Source: an uncultured Bacteroidales bacterium
GTDB lineage: Bacteria; Bacteroidota; Bacteroidia; Bacteroidales; UBA3824
Direction: 5' to 3'
DNA: 64,000 nucleotides
Assembly (NCBI GenBank): GCA_905234655.1
Contig: CAJOJG010000008.1
Coordinates: 1 to 64,000 of the forward strand
Shown here in pieces: positions 37,329-46,283 of this stretch; the first letter of the stretch is position 1, and every line of letters begins with the position of its first letter. The position numbers were made by a program, and so were the translations under genes. The notes below the pieces were generated by a model. It did not search any database. It worked only from the letters and a program-made list of their open reading frames with translations, and was not told the DNA's origin.

Positions 37329-37428
37329 TTGTACATTAACATTGCATTACAACAATGCAAATGTACAACTTTTTTGGAATTGAATCCAAAAAAGTTACGA
37401 CTTTTTCGGAATTGAATCCAAAAAAGTC
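37329..37428 (-). promoter_or_regulatory. Promoter with two tandem palindromes before the truncated ATPase
   Basis: Two 30-bp palindromes with a 32-bp period (37367-37396: AACTTTTTTGGA...TCCAAAAAAGTT; 37399-37428: GACTTTTTCGGA...TCCAAAAAAGTC) share the core ATTGAA. The first contains the TTTG -33 box; the -7 box TACATTTG (37365-37358) follows after 21 bp on the minus strand. A further inverted repeat TTGTACATT...AATGTACAA (37329-37337, 37360-37368) overlaps the -7 box and start region. The layout suggests a repressor operator. Confidence 0.5.
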
Positions 37429-37437
37429 GTTTGATTA

Positions 37438-37919
37438 TCATAACCTCACTCGGTACAGGCGGTTATCAATCTTATGATAATACGTCACAATCTTTTCGAG
37501 TGCTTCGGCGACGGGGAGGTCAATTTCGAAAGATGAAATTGCGCGGGAGTCGAGTTGACGCTGGACTTAGTTCCCACGACGAGGCGAGGATGAGCGGTTT
37601 GCCCGCCGTAAATTCCACGCTGTCAACGAGTTGCTCGGCAACGTAGCCGTCTTCAACAAAGTCAACGTCGATGCTCACGCCGTCGGAAATGTTGTTCTTG
37701 AAATATTCTGCAATCGCCGGGCGGAACTTCTCGGGCGTATTGTCGGTGGAAACCGTTTTCAAAGGTCAGCATCGCAGTAGTTTTCAGCTGGCAGCCCGGC
37801 GAACAGTTTGCAATCGGCGCCGCGCCCTTGATGGCGACGACCGTGTTTGTGGCGCCCACAGCGCAGGCGTATCTTACATCGGATATTACCGAAGATTTTT
37901 TCTTCTTGATTTCGCTCAT
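37438..37919 (-). pseudogene. Broken nitrogenase component 1-like gene
   Basis: Begins MSEIKKKKSSVISDVRYACAV and contains IKGAAPIANCSPGCQ, resembling the N-terminus of nitrogenase component 1 (NifD/NifK-like) proteins with a cluster-ligand cysteine. The frame is lost near 37750. A second frame continues (STDNTPEKFRPAIAEYFKNN to KPLILASSWE), which fits a later part of the same family, and a third frame runs open to 37438 with sequence I cannot place. The whole remnant is about 160 codons against some 400 for the family, so deletions and frameshifts have destroyed it. No other nif-like genes are in the window. Confidence 0.5.
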
Positions 37920-37952
37920 TTTTTTGATGTTTGTTATGATTTATTTACGGCA

Positions 37953-37984
37953 CAAAGGTACGATGATAGGAATCTTTAACCAAA
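37953..37984 (-). promoter_or_regulatory. Consensus promoter of the broken nitrogenase-like gene
   Basis: Minus strand: TTTG (37984-37981), 20-bp spacer, TACCTTTG (37960-37953), 34 nt before the ATG. It looks fully intact although the gene is not. Confidence 0.65.
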
Positions 37985-38070
37985 AGAAAATAAAAATTTG
38001 GAATAAATATCCATAGCAACAGCGTATTTGAGAATTATAATCATTACTTTGTTTTAATCAACACAAAAAA

Positions 38071-38101
38071 ACGCCCGGAACCATCATCTGATTCCGGGCG
38101 T
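38071..38101 (-). terminator. Terminator of the first PorG-like gene
   Basis: Perfect 10-bp stem ACGCCCGGAA (38071-38080) with TTCCGGGCGT (38092-38101); on the minus strand it is followed by TTTTTT. It lies 36 nt after the stop at 38138. Confidence 0.85.
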
Positions 38102-38137
38102 TTTATTCTCGTGAGTTTCTAACCCAATTGTTGTCGA

Positions 38138-38983
38138 TTAGTTCAAGTACTTAGGACGTGCAACGTGCTTAACACCACAGGGAGTGAAAGTGTAGCCGAA
38201 GGTAATCATAGCAGTCGTGTACTGATCCCAGTGGTCGCCACCGCGAACCGAACCGCTCTTGAAGTTACCCCTTGCTGCGCTCTGGAGCCTGCCGAAAGTG
38301 CTGTTAGAAGGTGTGCCACCTACAGGGTTACTTGTTACATTGTCGAGGTAGTCGGTGAAGGCGATGTGCTGCAACAACTCAACACCCCAGTTGAACTTCT
38401 TGTTGACTTGGTACTTGAAGCCGAGACCGTAGGGAAGGGTCAAGGTAGTACCATCGTACCAACGACGAGCCTCTGCGCCGACGTGGCGGGTCCTGTACCA
38501 GATAGCTGCGTTGTGGTCGTTCCTGATGCTGGACATCGGCTCGTAGAATGCGCCGCCGAAACCAACAGTGATGTAGCCAGACCACTTCTGACCGAATGTA
38601 GACTCAGGAGTTACATCTTTGGGCTTGAGGAAGTAGAAGTTGAGCATTGCGTTGATGTCGAACACCCATGTGCGGAAGTTCAAACCACGTTTCTTTGCAT
38701 AGTCAACATCTGAATCAGCGTCAAAACCCTGCAATCTCGAAAGGAGAAGGTTAGCCCTCCAGCTGAATCTCTCAGCGAACCTGTTCTCATAACCGAGTTG
38801 AAGCGAACCATTGATTGTCTTAAAAGGAATCTTGTGACCATCAACAGGACATACATCAGCCTCAGTTACATTGCCACCGATGCCCCAGTAGAGACTGTGA
38901 CGGGCGGACTTCCATGATGCCTGTGCAAAGACACCACTTACTGTGAATAATGCCACTACAATAAAGGCGATTACTTTTTTCAT
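38138..38983 (-). CDS. PorG-like outer-membrane beta-barrel protein (DUF6089 type)
   Basis: 281 residues. Signal peptide 1-20 (MKKVIAFIVVALFTVSGVFAQ). The mature part opens ASWKSARHSLYWGIGGNVT, as in DUF6089 proteins related to PorG of type IX secretion, and then alternates barrel strands and turns. It ends AMITFGYTFTP plus a short tail. The gene at 39205 encodes a paralogue with the same opening (AWKNARHSVVAGIGGNIF). It has its own promoter box and terminator. Exact role unknown. Confidence 0.75.
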   Translation of the reverse strand: MKKVIAFIVVALFTVSGVFAQASWKSARHSLYWGIGGNVTEADVCPVDGHKIPFKTINGSLQLGYENRFAERFSWRANLLLSRLQGFDADSDVDYAKKRGLNFRTWVFDINAMLNFYFLKPKDVTPESTFGQKWSGYITVGFGGAFYEPMSSIRNDHNAAIWYRTRHVGAEARRWYDGTTLTLPYGLGFKYQVNKKFNWGVELLQHIAFTDYLDNVTSNPVGGTPSNSTFGRLQSAARGNFKSGSVRGGDHWDQYTTAMITFGYTFTPCGVKHVARPKYLN

Positions 38984-39086
38984 AACTTTTATAATAATTA
39001 ATATTTATTGATTTAATTCTAAGTTTTTAATTAGTAAACCAATGCGGTTGTTATGTCAGCCTCGATTTTACCATCGAAAACTTGTG

Positions 39087-39094
39087 CAAATATA
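39087..39094 (-). promoter_or_regulatory. -7 box of the first PorG-like gene
   Basis: TATATTTG on the minus strand, about 104 nt before the ATG at 38983. The long leader and the gap to the next gene (38984-39204) hold AT-rich DNA with no gene. Confidence 0.5.
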
Positions 39095-39204
39095 TAAAGA
39101 AATTCAATACGCAGCAAAAAAAATCAAAAAAAAAATCAATTTTTTGAAACATATTTGTATCATATTGTTTATCAACGAATTACAAAGAGTGATTTTTGCC
39201 ACTT

Positions 39205-40128
39205 TTACTTCAAAAAGCGATAATGGACAGTGAACGCCGTGGTAAAATATGTGTCGTTATAGCCCGAGTTGCCGCGTTTGGAGCCGGTAGTGGCGCTGGA
39301 CGCGCCGGGGACGCTGCCCCTGCGGTCGGCGAAGATGGTGGTCATCTCGCTCGGCGGGGTGATGTCGGGGAAGTCGTTGTAGTTGAAGTAATAGGACGAG
39401 CAGTCGTCGATGTAGTCCGTGGTCGTGAAATGCTGGACAAACTCGATGCCGAGGGAGACGTCGCGTGTCACCTGGTACTTAAAGCCAACGCCGACAGGGA
39501 TGCTGATGGCTGTGAGTTTGTACTGGTCGGCGGCGGCGACTACGTACTCGTTGCCACCTTCGGAGACAGAGAACTCAACGCCAGTGCCTTGTCCTTCGGT
39601 GCACAACGGCTGAAGTTCGTACCAATGTCCTTCGTACTTGCCCATCGGGTTGAAGTGGAGCAGCGAGAGGCCGACGGTGAAATATCCCGACCATTTTTTC
39701 CAAAAGTTGCCTTCGGAGCTGTACCTCGGGATTTCCTTCTCGCGCAGGAAGTAGTAGTCCATGCCGATGCCGAACTCCGCAAGGTTGCTTTTGAAATTAA
39801 GGTTACGGGCGCGGCGAGCCGGATTGGTGGCGTTTGCGTCGTCAGCCGCGACTTTAGAGAACGTGAAGGTGAACTTTGCGCCAAGGCGGTCCGCCAGCCT
39901 ATATTTATAGCCCAACATCGTCGAAATCTTGAAGAATCCCGGGTCTAAGTCCTTGAAGTTGAAGAAATGGCCGCCATTCTCGTCGCCGCCGCCAAGGTCG
40001 CCCATGAATATATTGCCGCCGATGCCCGCGACAACAGAGTGCCGAGCGTTTTTCCATGCCTGTTGAGCGTCCGCCGCACCGGCAAACGCCAGCGCATACA
40101 CTATTATTAATAGGAGTATGTTTTTCAT
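39205..40128 (-). CDS. Second PorG-like outer-membrane beta-barrel protein (DUF6089 type)
   Basis: 307 residues. Signal peptide 1-21 (ending GAADAQ). The N-terminus QAWKNARHSVVAGIGGNIFMGDLGG and the central FGIGMDYYFLREKE parallel the protein encoded at 38138 (FDINAMLNFYFLKPKD). The C-terminus ends with the barrel strand FTVHYRFLK. The two genes are tandem on the same strand but separated by 221 bp with a separate promoter box, so they may be differentially expressed. Probably outer membrane; family members relate to PorG, but no experimental role can be assigned. Confidence 0.75.
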   Translation of the reverse strand: MKNILLLIIVYALAFAGAADAQQAWKNARHSVVAGIGGNIFMGDLGGGDENGGHFFNFKDLDPGFFKISTMLGYKYRLADRLGAKFTFTFSKVAADDANATNPARRARNLNFKSNLAEFGIGMDYYFLREKEIPRYSSEGNFWKKWSGYFTVGLSLLHFNPMGKYEGHWYELQPLCTEGQGTGVEFSVSEGGNEYVVAAADQYKLTAISIPVGVGFKYQVTRDVSLGIEFVQHFTTTDYIDDCSSYYFNYNDFPDITPPSEMTTIFADRRGSVPGASSATTGSKRGNSGYNDTYFTTAFTVHYRFLK

Positions 40129-40254
40129 AACAATGTTTTTTTATATTAACGAATTAAAATATGGTTTTATTTTGGATGTGGGTGGAGACGTTTCATGAAA
40201 CGTCTCTACAAACGAAACGTCTCTACAAACATCCATACAAACAATATACCATGT

Positions 40255-41136
40255 CTAATTTCTCTTGTCGACACCCCACAGCAATTTATTTCGCAGGGTG
40301 GAGAAAAAGCTTGTGTTGGAAAGGCGGAGGAGTTTGAGTTTTTTTGTGGATTTCTTGATTGTGAGTTCTTCCTCAAAGGGTAGGCACGCCTGCCGGTAGT
40401 CCAAGGAGACGAGGAAGTTGTTTTCGCGGCCGTCGGCTTTTATTCTCAGGACGTTATCGTCACTGATGACCATCGGGCGCACGGACAGCGTGTGTGGCGA
40501 TACGGGCGTCAAGACAAAATTGCCACTGCCGGGCAGGATTATCGGCCCGCCCGCGCTGAGCGAATAGGCGGTGCTGCCGGTGGGCGTGGCTATTATAAGG
40601 CCGTCCGCCCAATATGTGTTCAAGTATTCGTCGTTAAGGAATACCTTGATGCTTATCATGGAACTTGTGTTGACCCTCATGATAGTCAACTCGTTAAGGG
40701 CAATGTTAAGATTGCCGAACCGCTCGGAGGAGCTTGCGGTCTCGATGAGAGTGCGCGACTCTATGTTGGTCTTGCCTTCGAGGATTTCTGTCAAAGAGTC
40801 CTGTAATGTGTTTTCGGACACGTATGTCAGGAATCCGAGCCTGCCACTGTTAATGCCGACGACAGGAATGTCCGCCAAGACTGCGTATGGCACGCTCTCG
40901 AGCAGTGTGCCGTCGCCGCCGATGCTGATAAGCAGGTCGAGGTCGTGCGGCATCTTGAAGCTGTTGATGAATGTGCCGGTTATCTTGGGCGTGAAGTACA
41001 GCGTCTGTTCGATGCTTTGCAGGAACTGCTCGTAGACGTATATCTCACACCCATTGCGGTTAAGCATCTCGAAAATCTTATAGATGCTTTTATGGAAGTC
41101 CGGGCCAAACTTGCGGCCAAAGATGGCGACTTTCAT
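40255..41136 (-). CDS. nadK: NAD kinase
   Basis: Makes NADP from NAD and ATP. 293 residues from the ATG at 41136 (MKVAIFGRKFGPDFHKSIYK); a GTG at 41142 would overlap the upstream stop. The catalytic GGDGTLLE motif is at 73-80, and the NAD-binding stretch with ELTIMR and DGLIIATPTGSTAYSLSAGGP is intact. It follows the SiaC-like gene by only 2 nt, so it is expressed with the SiaB/SiaC-like regulators. Between it and the PorG-like gene lies a short repeat of GAAACGTCTCTACAAAC units (about 40190-40235). Confidence 0.96.
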   Translation of the reverse strand: MKVAIFGRKFGPDFHKSIYKIFEMLNRNGCEIYVYEQFLQSIEQTLYFTPKITGTFINSFKMPHDLDLLISIGGDGTLLESVPYAVLADIPVVGINSGRLGFLTYVSENTLQDSLTEILEGKTNIESRTLIETASSSERFGNLNIALNELTIMRVNTSSMISIKVFLNDEYLNTYWADGLIIATPTGSTAYSLSAGGPIILPGSGNFVLTPVSPHTLSVRPMVISDDNVLRIKADGRENNFLVSLDYRQACLPFEEELTIKKSTKKLKLLRLSNTSFFSTLRNKLLWGVDKRN

Positions 41137-41138
41137 GC

Positions 41139-41525
41139 TCACTTGTCGAACTTTGCGACCGGAATCAGGTTAAAAGGCATGTTGATAATCTGGCTGAACT
41201 CCTCGCCAAGCCCCTGCATGTCCTCGTCGATTTCTTTGTAATACCAGTTTATGATGACGACGCTCTTGTCCTGGAGGCCTTGGAGGAGCAGGAGAATCTG
41301 TATGAGCTGTTTGCTCGACGCGGTGTTGAAGTATTCGAGCTTCATGTTGAATACGGTCTGCGGGTTGGGCGACTTGCAGTAGTCGGAGACCCACTGTAGT
41401 ATCGGAGAGTAGAACTCCACCGCGTCCTCCGGCAGCGACATCCGCGCCAAAGAAAGTGTCCCTTTCCCGGCGTTAAGGCTGACCTCCGGCGTGTCTACTG
41501 TTGCTGTTATTTCGTATGGTTCCAT
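41139..41525 (-). CDS. SiaC-like regulatory phosphoprotein (DUF1987)
   Basis: 128 residues. It has the single-domain DUF1987 fold with the conserved LEYFNTASSKQLIQIL segment; Thr68 stands at the position that SiaB phosphorylates in Pseudomonas SiaC. The C-terminus has the NWYYKEIDEDMQGLGEEF motif. In Pseudomonas the unphosphorylated form activates the diguanylate cyclase SiaD. No SiaD or SiaA phosphatase is seen here, so the output must differ or lie elsewhere. It lies directly downstream of the SiaB-like kinase gene and 2 nt before nadK. Confidence 0.85.
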   Translation of the reverse strand: MEPYEITATVDTPEVSLNAGKGTLSLARMSLPEDAVEFYSPILQWVSDYCKSPNPQTVFNMKLEYFNTASSKQLIQILLLLQGLQDKSVVIINWYYKEIDEDMQGLGEEFSQIINMPFNLIPVAKFDK

Positions 41526-41555
41526 TTGTAAGCAGTATGTTTTCTCTTGTTATCG

Positions 41556-42665
41556 TTAGTTGACTTTTTTTACTTCGATGTCCACCATGAAGAAGTCCCG
41601 TTCCTCATTGACTTCCACAATCCAATATTCAATCTTTGAGCCCGACTTCCGCCTTATGTCTATGAACCCGAGGCCGGTGGAGACGGGGTCGTTGTTGAAG
41701 TTGAACAGGATTTTGTTGTATTCCTTGGCGAGTTCCTTCGAGCCCATGGCGTTTATGCGCTCGATGCGCTGCCTTAACGCTGCGGACTTCGACTTGCTGA
41801 CGTAGTTGCCCGCCAGGAGCGAGAACTTGTCCTCGTGTTCCTTTATATAGAACACACCGGCCTTCCACTTGCTGTTTTCGTAGATGTTGTCGGCATGTTT
41901 GACGATGTTCTGCAAGAGCTCGACCATGACTCCGTACAACTTTATGCGTGTCGTGGTCTCGTCCATGCCGCTCTTCAATATCGACAGCAGCGACAGCAGG
42001 TTTTCCTGGTCAAAGTCGCCCTTGAACGAGAGCGTGTAGTTATTCTCGTTGAAGTTCTCATGGACATCAATCAAATCCTGGATTGTGTAGGGCACGTCGT
42101 CGGCGGCATCCGTGTCGCTGGAGGTGTTAATCTCTGTGGTGAGGTAGAAATATGAATGGGTTTCGTCGACTGGCTTTATGAGGTAGTCAAGCTTGTTACC
42201 GGAGCGTTTGGCCATCTCGATAAGTCCAAGGCTCGCGCCGCCGTCTTCGTTAAATCCAGTGGTCGTGCGGATGTCGCGGCTGAGTTCCTTAAGCCCGTCG
42301 GCGTCGAGGTGGTTGATGGTCTCGAGTTTTTCACGGAGCGCGGCCTCCGCAGAACGTTTCATCAGGTTGCCGGTGGCGATGATGTACTTGTGGCGTTTCT
42401 TGTATATCACCACAATCGCCGAATTGTCGGGCGATTCGGTGGACACAGCCTGGTGCGCGGTGATGTTTTGAAGCCCCTCGCCCATGATGTAGTATATCCT
42501 CGAACGCATCTTACGTGTGTCGTCGGCCTTGGCAAGGTTGGACTTCGCCAATTCGAGTATGTTCATGACGAGGTGCGCGGTTACTTCACCACGGTACACG
42601 TACTCCAAATCGTCTTTCGCGATGTCGCGAAAGTGATTGTATATGAACTCAAGCGCCTGATTCAT
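41556..42665 (-). CDS. SiaB-like protein kinase with two tandem kinase domains
   Basis: 369 residues made of two copies of the SiaB-type (DUF6272, GHKL-like) domain, about 1-183 and 193-369. Both copies have the N-box ExxxN (Glu63/Asn67 in GEGLQNITAH; Glu249/Asn253 in VELLQNIVKH), a matching ALRxxxExIN helix, and a glycine loop (GASLGLIEMAKRSGNKLDYLI; TGLGFIDIRRKSGSKIEYWIV). Known SiaB is a single-domain kinase of about 180 residues that phosphorylates SiaC, so this is a fused duplication. The following gene encodes the SiaC-like partner. Cytoplasmic. Confidence 0.82.
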   Translation of the reverse strand: MNQALEFIYNHFRDIAKDDLEYVYRGEVTAHLVMNILELAKSNLAKADDTRKMRSRIYYIMGEGLQNITAHQAVSTESPDNSAIVVIYKKRHKYIIATGNLMKRSAEAALREKLETINHLDADGLKELSRDIRTTTGFNEDGGASLGLIEMAKRSGNKLDYLIKPVDETHSYFYLTTEINTSSDTDAADDVPYTIQDLIDVHENFNENNYTLSFKGDFDQENLLSLLSILKSGMDETTTRIKLYGVMVELLQNIVKHADNIYENSKWKAGVFYIKEHEDKFSLLAGNYVSKSKSAALRQRIERINAMGSKELAKEYNKILFNFNNDPVSTGLGFIDIRRKSGSKIEYWIVEVNEERDFFMVDIEVKKVN

Positions 42666-42759
42666 TCTGTTTTACATTGTCGTTATCTGTTACTAATATA
42701 AATCGCCGCCCCTTAGCCTGTGATGCAAAAATCTTGCCACCACGCCACTCCGGGAGCCG

Positions 42760-43080
42760 CTAAGCGTCAGCCGCCGACCCAAAATCAATCGGAATCGTAC
42801 CGCCGCCCGCGCCGTCAGTGTTCTTTATGCGGCCGAACCTTTGCTCGTACTTCGACACATTGTCCTGCAACGCCATCAGCAGCCTTTTGGCATGTTCCGG
42901 CGCAAGGATTATGCGGCTGTTGACCTTTGGCCTCCTCATGCCAGGCAGCGCGCCGATGAAGTCCACGATGAACTCCGACGACGAGTGGGTGAGCATGACG
43001 AGGTTGGCGTATGTCCCCTGCGCAACGTCCTCGCTAAGGTCGATGTTAATCTGTCCAGTGTTTGTCTTTTCGTCTTCCAT
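42760..43080 (-). CDS. DUF3467 protein
   Basis: 106 residues from the ATG at 43080 (MEDEKTNTGQINIDLSEDVAQG). It matches the small acidic DUF3467 family: GTYANLVMLTHSSSEFIVDFI, then a basic PGMRRPKVNSRIILAPEHAKRLL and a helix. Family function is unknown. The frame extends upstream to 43158, but the extra residues are basic and non-conserved. It lies 94 bp before the SiaB-like gene on the same strand and 67 bp after sbcC. Confidence 0.85.
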   Translation of the reverse strand: MEDEKTNTGQINIDLSEDVAQGTYANLVMLTHSSSEFIVDFIGALPGMRRPKVNSRIILAPEHAKRLLMALQDNVSKYEQRFGRIKNTDGAGGGTIPIDFGSAADA

Positions 43081-43147
43081 GATGTCATCATTTTTTTCCG
43101 AGGGCAAATGTATAAATAAATTTGTAATTTTCCGCAATATTCGCGAA

Positions 43148-46100
43148 TTAATTTTCAATAATCACTTCGCTGCGCGTATTGTCGCCGCTGCATTTGCGGA
43201 CGAGGATTTTGGCGTCGATGCGTTCTTCGAGTTCGGGGACGTGGCTGATGATGCCGACCTTGCGGCCTTGCAGGTGAAGTTTTTGCAGCATCGCGAGGAC
43301 GGAATTGAGGCTCTGTTGGTCGAGGGTGCCGAAGCCTTCGTCAATGAAAAGCATCTCGCTGCCGCGCCCGCCCTGCATCATGTCGCTCAGTCCCAACGCC
43401 AACGCCAGCGACACCATGAAACTTTCGCCGCCCGACAATGTTGACACCGGCCGGCGCACGCCCATTTCTAAATCGTCAACCAAAATCGCCAGCGAATCGC
43501 CGCCGCAACACAGGCGGTATTTCCTTGTCAGGCCGGTGAGCCGCTTGTCGGCATTGTGAAGAAGAATCCTCAACGTATGTGTCTGTGCGAGGTTTCTAAG
43601 GCGTTTGCCGTCGCTACTGCCAACGGCGTTGTAGAGCGAGAGCCAGTCGTCGTAATCCTTCTGACGCGCGGCGCGGTCGGCAACCATCTTGTCGTATGCA
43701 GCCTTGGCGTTTTTGAGGTGCTCGATTTTGGAACGCGCCTCGCCAATGCGGGATTTGGCGGCATCGTTTTCGGCTTTGCAGGCGGCGAGGGCGGCGGTGA
43801 GGTTTTCGACGGTCTCTGTGGCGGCGTCCGTTGATGCTGACGACAATTTCGCCTGAGTTTCAGCGATTTGGGCGGCGAGCATCTTGGATTTTTCAAGCAA
43901 CGAGGCAAAGATATTTGGCAACTGCGGCAGCGCGACGGTGGCGGTGTGCGGCAGCGGGGAAGCGTCGGGGAACGTCTTTTGCAATTCGCTGACGGCGGCG
44001 CAACCGTCCAAAATCCGCTGCAAATTTTCGCCGTTTTGGGTCAGGGATTCCAACTTTTTGCCCAGTTCGACGAACTTTTTGGCGGCGAGGTCGCTGTCGG
44101 TTTTGATGTTTTTGAGGACGGCGGTGTCGGTGGCTGTCAATGTCGGGAAAAACTTTTGCAACGACTTCACCAAATTGCTGCGTGTCAAGGCGTTGGACTC
44201 GATGTTGGCGGCGATGTCGGCGAGATTTGCATTCCTGACCGCCAACGCGCTTTCGGTCTTCGATTTGGATTCTTTTGACGAAATGAAGGCGCGGTTTTTC
44301 AAGTCGAAATCGGCGCGGGCAACGTCAAAAAGTTTTTTTAATTGTTGATACTGAGCGTCGAGTGTGTTGGCGCGAAGTTGCATTTCGGCGAGGGCGGCAT
44401 TGACGGCTTCAACCAATTCCGCCTCGTCAAGCCCCGAAAAATCACAGCTCAACTCGCCGCCAAAATATTTGTAAGCCTTCGCCTTGCGTTCCAACGAGTG
44501 CTGAAGGTCGCCTTCGGCTTTTGGAATGTCGGTATTGAGAAGGCGGGCAATCTGCGTATCGCGCTCTTTTGCAGCACCTTGCAACTTTGCGAGACGCTGA
44601 CGGACGGCATCGGTTTCGGCTTTTTTGGCGTCAAGGTTTTCTTTGGCGGATTTCAATACCGCGTCCAATGCCGCCGACGACTGCGACGCATACGGATGCA
44701 CAAGGCTTCCGCACAGCGGACACGGCTCATTGTCAACGAGTTGCAGACGAAGTTGCTTGAGGTTGGCGGACGCGGCGAGTAGTTGCTTGTTGTAACTGTC
44801 GCTGAGGGCGTTGTATTCGATTTCGAGACGGCTGGCATCGGCTGAAAGGCTGATTATCAACGAATTGTCGGTAGCGTTGGCGTCCTGCAAATTTTTTAGT
44901 TGCAGATGAAGATTTTCGACGGTCGTACTGCCGCGCCTGATGCCGTCAAAAACGTCTTTCAACATTCCGACGCTGCCGCTGAGTTTGGAATGTCGGGATT
45001 TCAACGCCGTCAAGCCGTCAATGTCAAAATCGTTGTATTGTTTATCGTTGGTTTTCAGCACGTTGTCGGCAATGGCGAGGGCAGATTCGGCGGCGGTACA
45101 TTGTGTTGACATCTGCGAAAATTGCCCTTTGAGTTTTTCGATTTCGGATTTAGTCGCGGCGGATTTTTGGTCAAGGATTTCGGATTTTTGGATGCCGTCG
45201 ATGAGCGCGTCGATTTGGGAATCAACGGTCTGGATATTGTCGTAAAGTGGCTTATTTTCAGCGTTTTGGTCGTATTCTTGACGGCAATTTTCGATGTCGG
45301 CGGCATTGTCGCGGATTTGGGTCTTCAACGATTCCAATAGCGAAAGGCCACGGCAAAATTCAGCGGACGTTGCGGCGAGATCCGACTGGCGTTTTGCCAA
45401 AGTTTCCTGCAATTCGACGACGCGCCTTTTGGCTTCGAGGCGGGCGGTGGCGGCGGCAAGTTTTGCGTCGGAAGTGGCGGATTCGGCGGTGAGTTTTGCG
45501 AGATTTTCATGTGCGGCGTTGATGTCGTCGTCGGCAACAACTTCCTGATTGGCAATGTTTTGCGTCAGGGCGTTGAGTTCAGCCTTCACCGCAGAAAATT
45601 TTTCAAAAACGCGCTTGGAAATCTTCTCGTAAATGTCGGTGTTGGTGAGCATCTGCAAGATTGCGGACTTTTCGTCGCGGGTGGCAAAGAGGAACTTTGA
45701 AAACTGGTTTTGCGCCAACATCACCGACCTGATGAACCGATTGAAATCGTAGCCGGTGAGCTGTGGCATCCATTTGGCAAATTCAGTTTTCTTTTCCGTA
45801 ACAATCTCAGTTACACCGTTTTTGTTTCTTTGGCTAAGACTTACATTGTACTCATCCAGTTTGCCATTGGACTTCTTGCGCTTTGCAGACCATTCGGCGA
45901 TATATATATTGCCGTTGTCAGCCAAAAATTCCACCTTCGCCGACGCATCTGACGCGCCTTTGCGGATAATGTTTCGGGCATCTGCGGTCTTGATATTATC
46001 GTCATTTTCAAAATCCTCGTCCTTCAAGTCGCTGAACCTCGGTGTTTTGCCATAAAAAGCCAGGCAAATTGCGTCAGTGATGGTGGATTTGCCCGCGCCA

Positions 46101-46213
46101 GTGTCGCCGCAAATCAAAAACAACGGCGAATCCACCAACGGCGGCACGGTGAAATCTATCACCGCCTCGGGCAACGACGCAAGGTTTTTTATGCTGATTT
46201 TCAGTATCTTCAT
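43148..46213 (-). CDS. sbcC: Exonuclease SbcC
   Basis: SMC-like ATPase subunit of the SbcCD nuclease (Rad50 counterpart) that cuts hairpins and blocked DNA ends. 1021 residues: the Walker A GDTGAGKST at 36-44, two long coiled-coil arms, a zinc hook CPLC near the centre (VDNEPCPLCGSLVHP), the ABC signature TLSGGESFMVSLALALGLSD, and Walker B with MLFIDEGFGTLD. All key motifs are present. sbcD lies upstream on the same strand, but 188 bp with an inverted repeat separate them, instead of the usual overlap. Confidence 0.97.
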   Translation of the reverse strand: MKILKISIKNLASLPEAVIDFTVPPLVDSPLFLICGDTGAGKSTITDAICLAFYGKTPRFSDLKDEDFENDDNIKTADARNIIRKGASDASAKVEFLADNGNIYIAEWSAKRKKSNGKLDEYNVSLSQRNKNGVTEIVTEKKTEFAKWMPQLTGYDFNRFIRSVMLAQNQFSKFLFATRDEKSAILQMLTNTDIYEKISKRVFEKFSAVKAELNALTQNIANQEVVADDDINAAHENLAKLTAESATSDAKLAAATARLEAKRRVVELQETLAKRQSDLAATSAEFCRGLSLLESLKTQIRDNAADIENCRQEYDQNAENKPLYDNIQTVDSQIDALIDGIQKSEILDQKSAATKSEIEKLKGQFSQMSTQCTAAESALAIADNVLKTNDKQYNDFDIDGLTALKSRHSKLSGSVGMLKDVFDGIRRGSTTVENLHLQLKNLQDANATDNSLIISLSADASRLEIEYNALSDSYNKQLLAASANLKQLRLQLVDNEPCPLCGSLVHPYASQSSAALDAVLKSAKENLDAKKAETDAVRQRLAKLQGAAKERDTQIARLLNTDIPKAEGDLQHSLERKAKAYKYFGGELSCDFSGLDEAELVEAVNAALAEMQLRANTLDAQYQQLKKLFDVARADFDLKNRAFISSKESKSKTESALAVRNANLADIAANIESNALTRSNLVKSLQKFFPTLTATDTAVLKNIKTDSDLAAKKFVELGKKLESLTQNGENLQRILDGCAAVSELQKTFPDASPLPHTATVALPQLPNIFASLLEKSKMLAAQIAETQAKLSSASTDAATETVENLTAALAACKAENDAAKSRIGEARSKIEHLKNAKAAYDKMVADRAARQKDYDDWLSLYNAVGSSDGKRLRNLAQTHTLRILLHNADKRLTGLTRKYRLCCGGDSLAILVDDLEMGVRRPVSTLSGGESFMVSLALALGLSDMMQGGRGSEMLFIDEGFGTLDQQSLNSVLAMLQKLHLQGRKVGIISHVPELEERIDAKILVRKCSGDNTRSEVIIEN

Positions 46214-46283
46214 AGTTCACAAAAATTATTTTTGGGGTACCGCCTGACGGCGGTTTTTCGTACCATAAATTTAAAGTTTTTCT

